In this document: positions 10,238-18,364 of the stretch, piece by piece
Layout of the letters: every line of letters starts with the position of its first letter
Numbering within the stretch: the first letter of the stretch is position 1
Assembly (NCBI GenBank): GCA_937925095.1
Contig: CALEXX010000051.1
Location: 1-36,277, forward strand
From: an uncultured Leptotrichia sp.
GTDB lineage: Bacteria > Fusobacteriota > Fusobacteriia > Fusobacteriales > Leptotrichiaceae
Length of the DNA stretch: 36,277 nucleotides
Direction of reading: 5' to 3'
The notes under the pieces: model-generated
What the model was told of the DNA's origin: nothing
Database searches by the model: none
What the model saw: only the letters and a program-made list of their open reading frames with translations
Translations under genes and position numbers: made by a program

Positions 10238-10255
10238 CTTTATTAACTACTTTAT
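10238..10255. promoter_or_regulatory. Operator-like motif before mglB, related to the ROK-promoter repeats
   Basis: CTTTATTAACTACTTTAT matches the 18-bp repeat flanking the ROK promoter (CTTTTTTAACTTATTTAA) at 14 of 18 positions and shares the central TTAACT. It overlaps the ROK stop codon and lies about 80 bp before mglB. This suggests the ROK protein controls both itself and mglBAC. High A/T content makes chance resemblance possible. Confidence 0.35.
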
Positions 10256-11422
10256 CTTAATCAATTTTTCCCCTTCAAATAAATTACTTGTTATAAGTGA
10301 AACAGCACCGTAAACTCCTATCATATTATCAAGTTTTGTTGTACTTACCTTTATTTTTTTGTTGAATTCTTCAAGAAGCATGGTATCTATCCCCTTTTTA
10401 AAATTCCTTATGAAGAGATCTCCCGTTGTTGTAATGTCTCCAGCTACTATAATGTTATTGACATCAAGCATATTAAGTACATTCCCCATTACTTTTCCCG
10501 TATTATATATTGCATCTTTAATAATGGAATAGTAAGGTTCTTCCTTGTCCTTGGCTTTACTGTAAACTGTTGATATATCCAGATTTTTATCCACTTCCTT
10601 TTTCCCATCCTCTTCCAGTTTCCACATCACTTTATTTACTAGCACCTGTTCTGAACTTTCAGTTTCGAGGCAGCCGTATTTTCCGCAACGGCACTGTATA
10701 TTCGAATGTTCATTTACTATGAAATGTCCTATTTCTCCAGCTCCATAATTACTTCCTTCAAAGATTCTTCCATTCAGAAAAATTGCGGCTCCTATTCCAT
10801 TTTTAATATACAGGAATATGAAGTTTTTCATGTCTTTGGCATGACCATAATTATGTTCGGCAATCAGCATCGATCTCACATCATTTTCAACTATTACAGG
10901 AAGATTGTACTTTTTTTCAAGTTCCTTTCTCAATTCCAGCTTTCTCCACTTGAAGTGAGGAGAAACTATTACTGTACCTTTTTTCCTGTCAACAACTCCA
11001 TGAGTTGCAAGACCTATTCCAATTACAGATTTCACATCATATTTACTGAGAGCCTTTGTCAGCTCTTCATCCAACAGCTCAAGAACCTTTTCCTGTCCCT
11101 TAAATGCAAATTTCCTTTCAGTTATCCCTATTATTTCTCCATTCAGATTACTTTCAACAATGTTTATAAATCCTGCTCCCAGATTAACACCTATTATCTT
11201 TTTATAGTTTTTGTTAATTGCCAGTGTCACTCTAGGACGGCCACCTGTTGAAAAAAGTGTATTTTTTTCAATTATGAGATTATAGGAGAGTAACTTTTTT
11301 ATTATTTTGGAAATTGCTGCAGGTGTCAGTTCCAGATATTTTGCCAAATCTGTTCTGGATATTTTGGAATTTTTCATTATTTTTTCCATGACTTTATAAT
11401 CTGTCGTATTTAGTTTCTGCAT
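10247..11422 (-). CDS. ROK-family transcriptional repressor (NagC/XylR type)
   Basis: Sugar-responsive DNA-binding regulator. I start it at ATG 11422 (391 aa), preceded by AGAGGA at good spacing, rather than at the in-frame ATG 32 codons upstream. N-terminal winged helix-turn-helix: NTTDYKVMEKIMKNSKISRT, then DLAKYLELTPAAISKIIKKL and a GGRP turn. The ROK sugar-kinase-like domain follows with GVNLGAG, GIGLATHGVVD, VENDVR (retains the catalytic-type Asp), GAGEIGHF and a zinc-binding CRCGKYGCLE. It lies directly upstream of mglBAC on the same strand, so the likely regulon is that operon, with a galactose-type sugar or its phosphate as inducer (inferred). The upstream region carries three phased copies of a repeat. 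Confidence 0.9.
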   Translation of the reverse strand: MQKLNTTDYKVMEKIMKNSKISRTDLAKYLELTPAAISKIIKKLLSYNLIIEKNTLFSTGGRPRVTLAINKNYKKIIGVNLGAGFINIVESNLNGEIIGITERKFAFKGQEKVLELLDEELTKALSKYDVKSVIGIGLATHGVVDRKKGTVIVSPHFKWRKLELRKELEKKYNLPVIVENDVRSMLIAEHNYGHAKDMKNFIFLYIKNGIGAAIFLNGRIFEGSNYGAGEIGHFIVNEHSNIQCRCGKYGCLETESSEQVLVNKVMWKLEEDGKKEVDKNLDISTVYSKAKDKEEPYYSIIKDAIYNTGKVMGNVLNMLDVNNIIVAGDITTTGDLFIRNFKKGIDTMLLEEFNKKIKVSTTKLDNMIGVYGAVSLITSNLFEGEKLIKIK

Positions 11423-11473
11423 TTTCACATTCCTCTTTTTAGGTTCTCTTCTTTCTGTTACCAATAATATACC

Positions 11474-11599
11474 CAACTTTTTTAACTTTTCAAAAAAAAG
11501 TTTTCGTTTTTTTAGCAACTTTTTTAACTTATTTAATTATATCATTTTTCCCTTTTTATTTACAACTTTTTAACGAATAATCTTTTTTAACTTATTTAA
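11474..11599. repeat. Three phased operator-like repeats around the ROK promoter
   Basis: CTTTTTTAACTTATTTAA occurs exactly at 11519-11536 and 11582-11599. Its first 12 bases recur at 11477-11488, and CAACTTTTTTAACTT is shared by 11474-11488 and 11516-11530. Start-to-start spacings are 42 and 63 bp, four and six turns of B-DNA. The middle copy overlaps the expected start site, one lies upstream of -35 and one in the leader. This is the arrangement expected for an autorepressor that loops DNA. Confidence 0.55.
11536..11565 (-). promoter_or_regulatory. Promoter of the ROK gene
   Basis: Minus strand: -10 TATAAT (11536-11541) and -35 TTGTAA (11560-11565) with an 18-bp spacer. The inferred start near 11529 gives a leader of about 107 nt before ATG 11422. 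Confidence 0.6.
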
Positions 11600-11632
11600 A
11601 AAATATTTTTTTGATGTTTTTTCTCCATTTTT

Positions 11633-11690
11633 AAAAAAAAATAAGGAAAATATTTTTTATCCCTTTTAAAGATTGAAATATTTTCCTTAT
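11633..11690 (-). terminator. Intrinsic terminator of the RND efflux operon
   Basis: A perfect 15-bp inverted repeat (11641-11655 and 11676-11690) with a 20-nt loop lies just past the small PII-like gene. The minus-strand RNA then runs into eight U residues (11640-11633). Confidence 0.88.
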
Positions 11691-11705
11691 CATATATTTT
11701 TATAA

Positions 11706-12002
11706 TTATAGCAGCATGTCATCTATTGGTATAAGTACTGCTCCCATAGATATCATATGGCCTACATCTATTTTTATTTTTTTTATGGCCCTCATAATTT
11801 CTTCCGCCTGCTTATCTTCAAGATAGGCTATTAGAATACTGTCTGTTCCTGGCCAGAGATGACTGTTAAAATGTTTCAGATGTTTCCCCCAGTCACTAAA
11901 AACCTCTGGGATCAGCACATATTTTTCTAATCCATATTCATTTAACTCTTCTTTCACCTTTTCCAGAAAAAATGAGTCAAAATATACTTCAAGCCTCTTC
12001 AT
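11706..12002 (-). CDS. PG0541-type small transporter-associated protein (PII-like)
   Basis: A 98-residue cytoplasmic protein with no membrane segment or signal peptide. Its alternating pattern (KRLEVYFDSFFLEKVKEEL, then FNSHLWPGTDSILIAYLED, EEIMRAIKKIK, HMISMGAVLIPI) fits a ferredoxin-like PII/GlnB fold. I recognise it as the PG0541 type that rides with RND pumps in anaerobes. It is the last gene of the operon, 45 bases after the pump, before the terminator. It may modulate the pump in response to a small ligand; this is inference from fold and context only. No catalytic residues can be assigned. Confidence 0.7.
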   Translation of the reverse strand: MKRLEVYFDSFFLEKVKEELNEYGLEKYVLIPEVFSDWGKHLKHFNSHLWPGTDSILIAYLEDKQAEEIMRAIKKIKIDVGHMISMGAVLIPIDDMLL

Positions 12003-12047
12003 ACCTACCGTCCTCCTAAAACTTTTCTTATTATATTATACCCTATT

Positions 12048-15000
12048 TTATGCCATTTTGGCTTTTTCCTTTTCTACATTTTTTTTCTTTTTTTCGGCTC
12101 TTTTTTCCTTGGCTTCTTCAACTATCAGATAAAGTACCGGAATAAATATAAGTGTCAGCAATGTAGAAAATGACAATCCAAACATTACGGCAATGGCCAT
12201 TCCCTGATAATATCCCGCACTTCCTCCACCAATTGCAAGTGCCATCGGTATCCAACCAAGTACAGTTGTAAGTGTAGTCATAAGTATAGGACGCAGTCTC
12301 GATCCTCCTGCTTCTATAAGTGCTTCCCTTAAAGGAACTCCTTTTTGACGCATGCTAGCAACAAAGTCAAGAAGTACAATGGCATTGTTAACAACCATTC
12401 CCATAAGCATTATAATACCTATCATAACAAACATGCTCAGCTGTACACGGGTTATGACCATTCCAATTACAACTCCTATTATGGAAAGTGGCAATGATGT
12501 CATTATTACCAGAGGTAATATAAACGATTCAAGCTGTATTGCCAGAACTATATATATAAGTATAACTGAAAGTCCTAGAGCCCGTGACAGCTCTCCACCC
12601 ATATCCTGCTGATATTTTGCAGAACCTGCAGCCGCAAGCTTGTATCCTTCTCCAGGATTTGTCTTTTCAAATGATGCTTTTATAAATTTTGCCGCATCGT
12701 TAAATCCTTTTGAGCTATCAAGGTTCAAACCTACCGTAACAGTTCTTGAACCATTATATTTTGTTATTGATGAAGCACCTTCTACATTTGAAAGTGTAGC
12801 TATATCTCCTATTCTTACATAAGCTCCACTTGAACTTTTAACTTCTAGATTCAGTATTTTTTCGAGCGAATTTCTATACTGTTCCTCAAACTGTAACGTT
12901 ACATCAAGTCTTTCAGTCCCTTCTGAAACTTCTATAGGTGCTACACCCAGTACCGTCATATTAAGCATTGTTGTCAGGTTTGTTACATTTATTCCATAAC
13001 TTTCAGCTTTTACCCTGTTCACTTCAAGCTTTGCCTGAGGATATCCACCTTCAGTTGAAGATTTTACATCCTTCATCCAACTTTCCTTTTTTATATCGCT
13101 AATAATCGAGTTTGCAATTCTGTTAAGCTCTTCCACATTATCACCTTCTATTTGGAAGGAATAGTCTTTACTTGTTCTTGAACTTGTTACTTCACTGGCT
13201 GCCACCGTAAGATTTACATCAGGCATATCCTTCAGTTTCTCTCTTATTCTTTCCATAGCCTTAAATGTATCCTTCTTAACATCCACATTGACTATTGCGG
13301 CATCCGTTCTTGAAATTGAATAGAATTCTTTTGTATTTTTATCATTTTTTACAACTTCCTCAATCTGTTTAGTTATTTCATATGATTTCTCCAGATCAAG
13401 TCCTGTTGCAAGTGATGCAACTACTGAATACTTCTTATTATCAATTGTAGGAAAGAAGGTAGTTTTCATCATTGGTCCAAAAATCACCATAGTTCCTATA
13501 AATCCTATAATTGTTCCAATAACAATTTTCCATTTATTATTAAGTGCAGATGTTATTACTCCTTTGTATTTTTCCTTAAATTCATTAAAGTATTTAGCCT
13601 TATCCTTATTGTCAACTATTTTCTGCAGGTTCAGGAATCTACTTGAAACCATAGGGATAAACAGCATTGCCACAATTATCGAAGCTCCAAGTGCAAACAT
13701 TATCGATAATGCTATCCCTTTAAATACTTCCTTTGTAAATCCTTCATATATAACTATTGGAAGGAAAACACAGACCGATGTCATTGTAGAAGCTATCATC
13801 GGCAGTATTACTTCATTTGTTCCACGTATTGCCGCTACATTCGGCGGTTCCCTGTATTCCTGCATATGATCAAATATATTATCCAGCGTAACTACCGAGT
13901 TATCCACCAGTGATCCTACCGCAAGAGCTAATCCCGTAAGTGAAACCATGTTCAGTGATATTCCCTGAGTATTCAAAAGGAATAATGTGAACATTGCTGA
14001 AATAGGTATTGAAAGGGATATAAATATTGATGCCCTTATATCCTTCAGGAATACCAGCAGGACTATTGCCGCAATTACCAACGCCTGTAATCCACTGCTT
14101 GTAACATTCGATATTGCATCTTTTACCATTTCACTGTTATCTGTAATAATGTCATAACTTGCCCCTTGAGGAAATAATGGTTTCATCTCCTCAAGCTGTT
14201 TTTTTGCAGTATTTGCAATTTCAACTATATTTCCATCTTTTGTTTTTTCTATTATTACCCCAATTGCCTCTTTACCATTTACCCTTGTGTAAGTTTCCCT
14301 GTCTTTAGTTCCATAACTTACTTTGGCTATATCTCCAAGTCTCAGAGTCTGACCATTGTTATTTGAAAGGATTATATTTTCCACCTGTTCAAGGGACTTT
14401 ATTTCCCCTGAAACCATTAGTATGAACTTTTTCCCTCCATCAGTTACAGTTCCCGCAGGTGTTATTGTATTTGCCGCCTGTATTTTAGAATATATTTCCG
14501 GAGCCGAAAGATTGAAAGCCCTTAATTTATATGGATCAAGTTCAACCTTTAATTCCCTTTCAGTTCCTCCAGTTATTGATATATCTCCTATCCCCCTGTT
14601 TCTCTGTAATCTTGGTTTCATTGTCTCGTTTACAAACGAAGTAAGAGTAGCTTCATCAGCTCCCTTTAAAGTTATAAATAACGCCATTGAGTTACTTACT
14701 CCTGCAGCACTTCCCGCTTCTGATACTACCGGTGAATCTGCATCTTTTGGCAAATTATTTTTTATCTTATCTATTTCCGACTGTACCTGTACTTTCTTTA
14801 TATCACTGTCTGCTCCGAAGTTAAACTGTACTACTACTACTGATGTTCCGTATGCGGAAGTTGTAGTTATATTTTTTATTCCGTCTACATTCAGTGCCGC
14901 TTCTTCCACTTTTTTAGTAATCTGTGTATCCACATCTTCAGATACTGCTCCGGTCCATTTTGTCTGAATAACGACATATGGAAAGTTAAAGTCCGGCAGC

Positions 15001-15107
15001 AGTTCCTGTTTCATGTTCTTAATCGCAGTATAACCGGAAAAAACCATGAATAATATTATCATCGTCGTAGCAACGACTCTTTTGGTTGCGAATTCCGCTA
15101 TTGTCAT
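12048..15107 (-). CDS. RND-family efflux pump, inner-membrane subunit
   Basis: Proton-driven drug/amphiphile exporter of the AcrB/MexB superfamily, 1019 residues as usual. Layout: TM1 (TTMIILFMVFSGYTAI), a large periplasmic porter loop, TM2-6 with the TM4 charge motif GSLVDNSVVTLDNIF (Asp-Asn instead of the Asp-Asp of AcrB), a second periplasmic loop, then TM7-12 including MGIIMLMGMVVNNAIVLLDF and RLRPILMTTLTTVLGWIPMA. The C-terminus is a Lys/Glu-rich cytoplasmic tail (KEKRAEKKKKNVEKEKAKMA). It lies 26 bases downstream of the adaptor gene in one operon with TolC-like and TetR genes. Heavy-metal (CusA) membership is unlikely for lack of Met-rich motifs. The drug substrate cannot be predicted. 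Confidence 0.95.
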   Translation of the reverse strand: MTIAEFATKRVVATTMIILFMVFSGYTAIKNMKQELLPDFNFPYVVIQTKWTGAVSEDVDTQITKKVEEAALNVDGIKNITTTSAYGTSVVVVQFNFGADSDIKKVQVQSEIDKIKNNLPKDADSPVVSEAGSAAGVSNSMALFITLKGADEATLTSFVNETMKPRLQRNRGIGDISITGGTERELKVELDPYKLRAFNLSAPEIYSKIQAANTITPAGTVTDGGKKFILMVSGEIKSLEQVENIILSNNNGQTLRLGDIAKVSYGTKDRETYTRVNGKEAIGVIIEKTKDGNIVEIANTAKKQLEEMKPLFPQGASYDIITDNSEMVKDAISNVTSSGLQALVIAAIVLLVFLKDIRASIFISLSIPISAMFTLFLLNTQGISLNMVSLTGLALAVGSLVDNSVVTLDNIFDHMQEYREPPNVAAIRGTNEVILPMIASTMTSVCVFLPIVIYEGFTKEVFKGIALSIMFALGASIIVAMLFIPMVSSRFLNLQKIVDNKDKAKYFNEFKEKYKGVITSALNNKWKIVIGTIIGFIGTMVIFGPMMKTTFFPTIDNKKYSVVASLATGLDLEKSYEITKQIEEVVKNDKNTKEFYSISRTDAAIVNVDVKKDTFKAMERIREKLKDMPDVNLTVAASEVTSSRTSKDYSFQIEGDNVEELNRIANSIISDIKKESWMKDVKSSTEGGYPQAKLEVNRVKAESYGINVTNLTTMLNMTVLGVAPIEVSEGTERLDVTLQFEEQYRNSLEKILNLEVKSSSGAYVRIGDIATLSNVEGASSITKYNGSRTVTVGLNLDSSKGFNDAAKFIKASFEKTNPGEGYKLAAAGSAKYQQDMGGELSRALGLSVILIYIVLAIQLESFILPLVIMTSLPLSIIGVVIGMVITRVQLSMFVMIGIIMLMGMVVNNAIVLLDFVASMRQKGVPLREALIEAGGSRLRPILMTTLTTVLGWIPMALAIGGGSAGYYQGMAIAVMFGLSFSTLLTLIFIPVLYLIVEEAKEKRAEKKKKNVEKEKAKMA

Positions 15108-15133
15108 TTTCTTTCTCCTTTCTTCCGGTTTTC

Positions 15134-16198
15134 TTAATTAACTTTTTTTACTTTTTCTCCGTTCTGTACAACATTCTGCCCTTCAACAACAAGTTCTGAA
15201 CCGACTGTAAGTCCATCTCCTGTTACAGCCGCATATGTTTCATTCTGATTAACTATTTTTATTGGTATTGCCACAGCTTTTCCATCTTTTACTATATATA
15301 CAACCTGTTCCACTCCTCTTACAACTATTGATGTTTTAGGAATTACAATTCCTTCTTCAGCTCCTGTATCAATGCTTGCTGTTCCGTACATTCCACTTTT
15401 AAGTTCCCTGTCAGGATTCTGCATTTTTATTTTTACTAAAAACTGTCTTGTCGCATTTTGTGCCGCCCCTGATATTTCATACACTTCTCCGTCAACTTCC
15501 TTACCAAGTTCATCTATCTTTACTTTAGCAGTTGTACCTACCTGTATTTTCCCTACTATTTGTGGAGAAACTCCAACCTGCAGTATCATTTCAGATTCAT
15601 TTACAAGGGTGAACAGTGCCTGTCCCGCAGAAACCTGCTGATGTCTTTCTATATTAAGGTTTGTTAAAACTCCATTTACATCGGTTCTTATTACCGACTT
15701 ACTGTTTGCATCGTTTGCAGTCTGTAAATTTGCCCTTGCACTGTCATAGTTTGTCTTCGCATTCAGATATTCAGTTTCTGTTACAAGTCTTTTATTATAA
15801 AGAACTCTATATTTTTCGTAATTTATTCTCGCAGTCTCATAATTTGAAGAAGCTGAAATTACATTTGATCTTGCAGCCTGATTGTCAATGGCTATTATAA
15901 CCTGTCCTGCATGAACATAATCTCCATTTTTAGCGTTTACCACAGTTACTTCTCCGCTTGATGTGGCCACATAAGGGATTTCTTCCTTCCCCTTTATAGT
16001 TCCACTGACTGTATATCCCAATGAAATTGTATTCTGACCTATTGACTGTACCTTTACAGGTCTAAGATTTTCTTCTACAACCTTTTCCTTCTTTTTCCCG
16101 CAGGAAACAGCAAAAACAGCAGTTATCATAATTATAGCAATTGTCTTTAATGTATTCTTATATATTCTTTTTTTAGCAGATAAATTGTTATTTATCAT
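15134..16198 (-). CDS. RND periplasmic adaptor lipoprotein (HlyD/AcrA family)
   Basis: Membrane-fusion subunit bridging the pump and the outer-membrane channel. The 354-residue protein has an N-terminal hydrophobic stretch and a lipobox (AVSC, then a KKKEK run), so it should be an inner-membrane-anchored lipoprotein. Domain order is typical: lipoyl half-motif (GEVTVVNAKNGDYVHAGQVI), an alpha-hairpin of about 60 residues (NYETARINYEKY to ANLQTANDAN), the second lipoyl half (VIRTDVNGVLTNLNIERHQQV), a beta-barrel, and a membrane-proximal domain (VVRGVEQVVYIVKDGKAV). AAAGGAG nine bases before the ATG supports this start. It lies 39 bases downstream of the TolC-like gene. Confidence 0.94.
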   Translation of the reverse strand: MINNNLSAKKRIYKNTLKTIAIIMITAVFAVSCGKKKEKVVEENLRPVKVQSIGQNTISLGYTVSGTIKGKEEIPYVATSSGEVTVVNAKNGDYVHAGQVIIAIDNQAARSNVISASSNYETARINYEKYRVLYNKRLVTETEYLNAKTNYDSARANLQTANDANSKSVIRTDVNGVLTNLNIERHQQVSAGQALFTLVNESEMILQVGVSPQIVGKIQVGTTAKVKIDELGKEVDGEVYEISGAAQNATRQFLVKIKMQNPDRELKSGMYGTASIDTGAEEGIVIPKTSIVVRGVEQVVYIVKDGKAVAIPIKIVNQNETYAAVTGDGLTVGSELVVEGQNVVQNGEKVKKVN

Positions 16199-16237
16199 TT
16201 TATATTACTCCTTTACATAATTTTTATTTTTTTACCC

Positions 16238-17509
16238 CTAATCAAGGAATGCACCATATCTTGAAATAAGATAGTAGTACTTCAATCTCGTACTTTCATA
16301 CTCTGTTCTGCTCTGTCTTAAATTTGTTTCTGCATCAAGCAGATTTTTCATAGTTATTAAATTATAATTGTATCTTTCCTGTTCAAGTTCATATACTTCT
16401 TCCGCTTTTTCCACAGCTATTCTCTTTGCTTCCAGACTTTTTTCCAGAGCCTGCAGCTGATAGTATACTTTTTTCATATTTACCTTCAGGCTGTCCAGTG
16501 CCTGCTCAACTTCTATTTCCTTTATCTCATATTCTTTCTGTGCCTTCTGCACTTCATATTTTTTTGCTCCCCAGTCAAATATATCCCATGACATGTTTAG
16601 ACCCACTGTTCCGTTATAACTTTTTTCCTTTGCAAGTTCAGACATTTTTGTTCTGTTTGAAGCTCCATACGTTACAACTCCTGCAACTGTAGGTTTTAAA
16701 TCTGCCCTTTTCAGATTTATTGTTTTCCCTGATATTTCCTTCTGCTTAAGAGCCATCTGATATTCTGTATTCTGACTTGTCAATTTTGCTAGATCATCCT
16801 TTAAAATAACCTTCTTAGTGAAATTTTCTTCCACACTGAATGGTACAATTTCTATATTTGGACTGTCTGAATATCCTATAAGTATACCAAGGGCTTCCTT
16901 TGCAATTTCTATATTTGATTTCTGTTCTATTATTGACGCCTCTATCGCTTTTAGACTTCTTTCAGCTTCTATAAATTCAGGTTTTGTAACCATTCTTAAA
17001 CTATATTTTTCCTTCTGAATTTCATAGTTTTTAGATAAAGCTTCCCTTGATTTTTCCAGAACCCTCAAAGCACTCTGGGCATCATACACATCTATATATG
17101 CCTGTACTGTACTCAGTATCGTGTCCTTCTTTATTTTATCAAGATTAAGCTCATTTAATGATAATACTTCCTTTCCAATTCCTATCCCCGTTTTAACTGC
17201 TCCTCCAGTATAAATTGGTTGTGTCAATGTCACATTGTGACCATATGTTTGGTCATAGCTCCCTGCCAAAGATTTAATTTCTTTAAAGTACTTATTTGCA
17301 GAAGCATTATAAGTTACCTTAAAGTAGGCACTTTTCCAAGCTTTGTTTACATCCAGTCTACTTTTTTCAATTTCAAGCATACCTTTTTTTATGTCCCTGT
17401 TATTTTTGATAGCCATCTCGGTAGCATTCTGAATTGTTATTTTTTCTCCAAAAAGAGGCATTGCAAATAGTGTAAGCAAAACAAACAATTTCTTCTCAAT
17501 TCTTTTCAT
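16238..17509 (-). CDS. TolC-family outer-membrane efflux protein
   Basis: Outer-membrane channel of the tripartite pump. The 423-residue protein has a Sec signal peptide (RIEKKLFVLLTLFAMPLFG) and begins ITIQNATEMAIKNNRDIKKG, typical of the family. It has two internally similar halves of long coiled-coil helices separated by short beta-strands (NVTLTQPIYTGGAVKTGIG and VGLNMSWDIFDWGAKKYEV). The terminal half contains the conserved EQERYNYNLITMKNLLDAET. The ATG has only a weak ribosome site, so translation may be coupled to tetR, whose stop lies 52 bases upstream. Identity is firm at family level; partners are inferred from the operon. Confidence 0.93.
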   Translation of the reverse strand: MKRIEKKLFVLLTLFAMPLFGEKITIQNATEMAIKNNRDIKKGMLEIEKSRLDVNKAWKSAYFKVTYNASANKYFKEIKSLAGSYDQTYGHNVTLTQPIYTGGAVKTGIGIGKEVLSLNELNLDKIKKDTILSTVQAYIDVYDAQSALRVLEKSREALSKNYEIQKEKYSLRMVTKPEFIEAERSLKAIEASIIEQKSNIEIAKEALGILIGYSDSPNIEIVPFSVEENFTKKVILKDDLAKLTSQNTEYQMALKQKEISGKTINLKRADLKPTVAGVVTYGASNRTKMSELAKEKSYNGTVGLNMSWDIFDWGAKKYEVQKAQKEYEIKEIEVEQALDSLKVNMKKVYYQLQALEKSLEAKRIAVEKAEEVYELEQERYNYNLITMKNLLDAETNLRQSRTEYESTRLKYYYLISRYGAFLD

Positions 17510-17561
17510 ATTCAGCTTTGTATGACTTATAAAATTTACAAATCAAACTTCTCCTTTCTTT

Positions 17562-18170
17562 TTATTTTAATGTGTTATTTATGAACTCTGTTATCTGCTC
17601 AATTTTCTCTTCCATTGTCATTTCATATTTCTTTTTCAGTTCCAGTTCCTCTGTAAAACATGTATCCAGGAAAAGTCCTTCCATTAATATAAATATAAAT
17701 TCTGCAATGAATCTAAAGTTATAACCTTTATTTTTACTTCCTTCCATTCTTTCCACAACATTTTTTTGAAGAAATTCTATTAAGATATCCTGAATTTCTT
17801 CTATGTGTACTATTATTTTTTTATCCTTCAGAAAAACCTCTATATTTTGTAAATTGACTCTTTTTAAATATCTTAAAAAGAAATATCTATGACTTTCTGC
17901 AAAATCTCTGAGAACTTCCTTCGGATCCTTATCCACATCCATTTCATGCAAAAGATCTATTCTCTGTTCTTTCATTATATCCAGTATTTCATATAGAACT
18001 TCTTCTTTTGAATTGAAATAAGTGTAGAAATTTCCCTTTGATATTCCAAGTGCTTTTGTAATTGTTTCAACTTTTGTTGCATGATAGCCGTTTTCCTCAA
18101 ATAATTCCATCGATTTTTCTATAATTCTTTCCTTTTTAGCTTCCTTTTTTTCAGCACTAAGCCTTCCCAT
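17562..18170 (-). CDS. TetR-family repressor of the efflux operon
   Basis: A 202-residue one-component regulator. The N-terminal helix-turn-helix is clear at about residues 10-55 (ERIIEKSMELFEENGYHAT, VETITKALGISKGNFYTYF, then NSKEEVLYEIL). The all-helical C-terminus is a variable ligand pocket. It is the first gene of the efflux operon (AGGAG seven bases before the ATG). Its promoter is followed at once by a 20-bp palindrome, so negative autoregulation relieved by a pump substrate is the natural reading. The effector is unknown. Confidence 0.93.
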   Translation of the reverse strand: MGRLSAEKKEAKKERIIEKSMELFEENGYHATKVETITKALGISKGNFYTYFNSKEEVLYEILDIMKEQRIDLLHEMDVDKDPKEVLRDFAESHRYFFLRYLKRVNLQNIEVFLKDKKIIVHIEEIQDILIEFLQKNVVERMEGSKNKGYNFRFIAEFIFILMEGLFLDTCFTEELELKKKYEMTMEEKIEQITEFINNTLK

Positions 18171-18198
18171 TGTAAAACTCCTATATTAATATTTTTTA

Positions 18199-18218
18199 AA
18201 GTGACTCATTAGTTACTT
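18199..18218. promoter_or_regulatory. TetR-type operator palindrome
   Basis: AAGTGACTCATTAGTTACTT is an imperfect 20-bp palindrome (half-site AAGTrACT). It lies within the first transcribed bases of the efflux operon, four bp past the -10. Size, position and symmetry fit a TetR dimer site. Confidence 0.75.
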
Positions 18219-18221
18219 GAC

Positions 18222-18250
18222 ATAATATTACTTTTTTAGGCTTTTGTCAA
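18222..18250 (-). promoter_or_regulatory. Strong sigma-70-type promoter of the efflux operon
   Basis: Minus strand: consensus -35 TTGACA (18245-18250), exact 17-bp spacer, -10 TATTAT (18222-18227). A repressor on the adjacent palindrome would block it. Confidence 0.85.
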
Positions 18251-18319
18251 CTGTAATTTTTAAAAAAATTATATAAAATCATTTTAGAAAATTTTTCTCA
18301 TTTTTCTTTAATAAGATTG

Positions 18320-18328
18320 TGTTATTAT
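18320..18328 (+). promoter_or_regulatory. Extended -10 promoter of the META-domain gene
   Basis: TG-T-TATTAT lies 36 bases before the ATG. No good -35 is visible, so it should depend on the TG extension. It diverges from the efflux promoter about 75 bp away. Confidence 0.45.
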
Positions 18329-18364
18329 TAAATTACCAAAAAAATAGAAAAGAGGTATTTAAAA

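Noticed and set aside
10706..11251. 181-codon frame antisense to the ROK gene
   Set aside because: Shadow of the ROK coding sequence; no recognisable domain.
11423..11518. Upstream in-frame ATG extending the ROK protein by 32 residues
   Set aside because: The downstream ATG at 11422 has AGAGGA at proper spacing, and the helix-turn-helix then begins where it does in relatives; the extension overlaps repeat copies in the leader.
14356..14967. 203-codon open frame antisense to the RND pump gene
   Set aside because: It overlaps a fully supported RND gene, has no ribosome site or family features, and mirrors the complementary codons of that gene.
18217..18222. TTGACA on the plus strand next to the TetR operator as a -35 for the META gene
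   Set aside because: No -10 follows at 16-18 bp; the TATTAT read on the minus strand explains the sequence.
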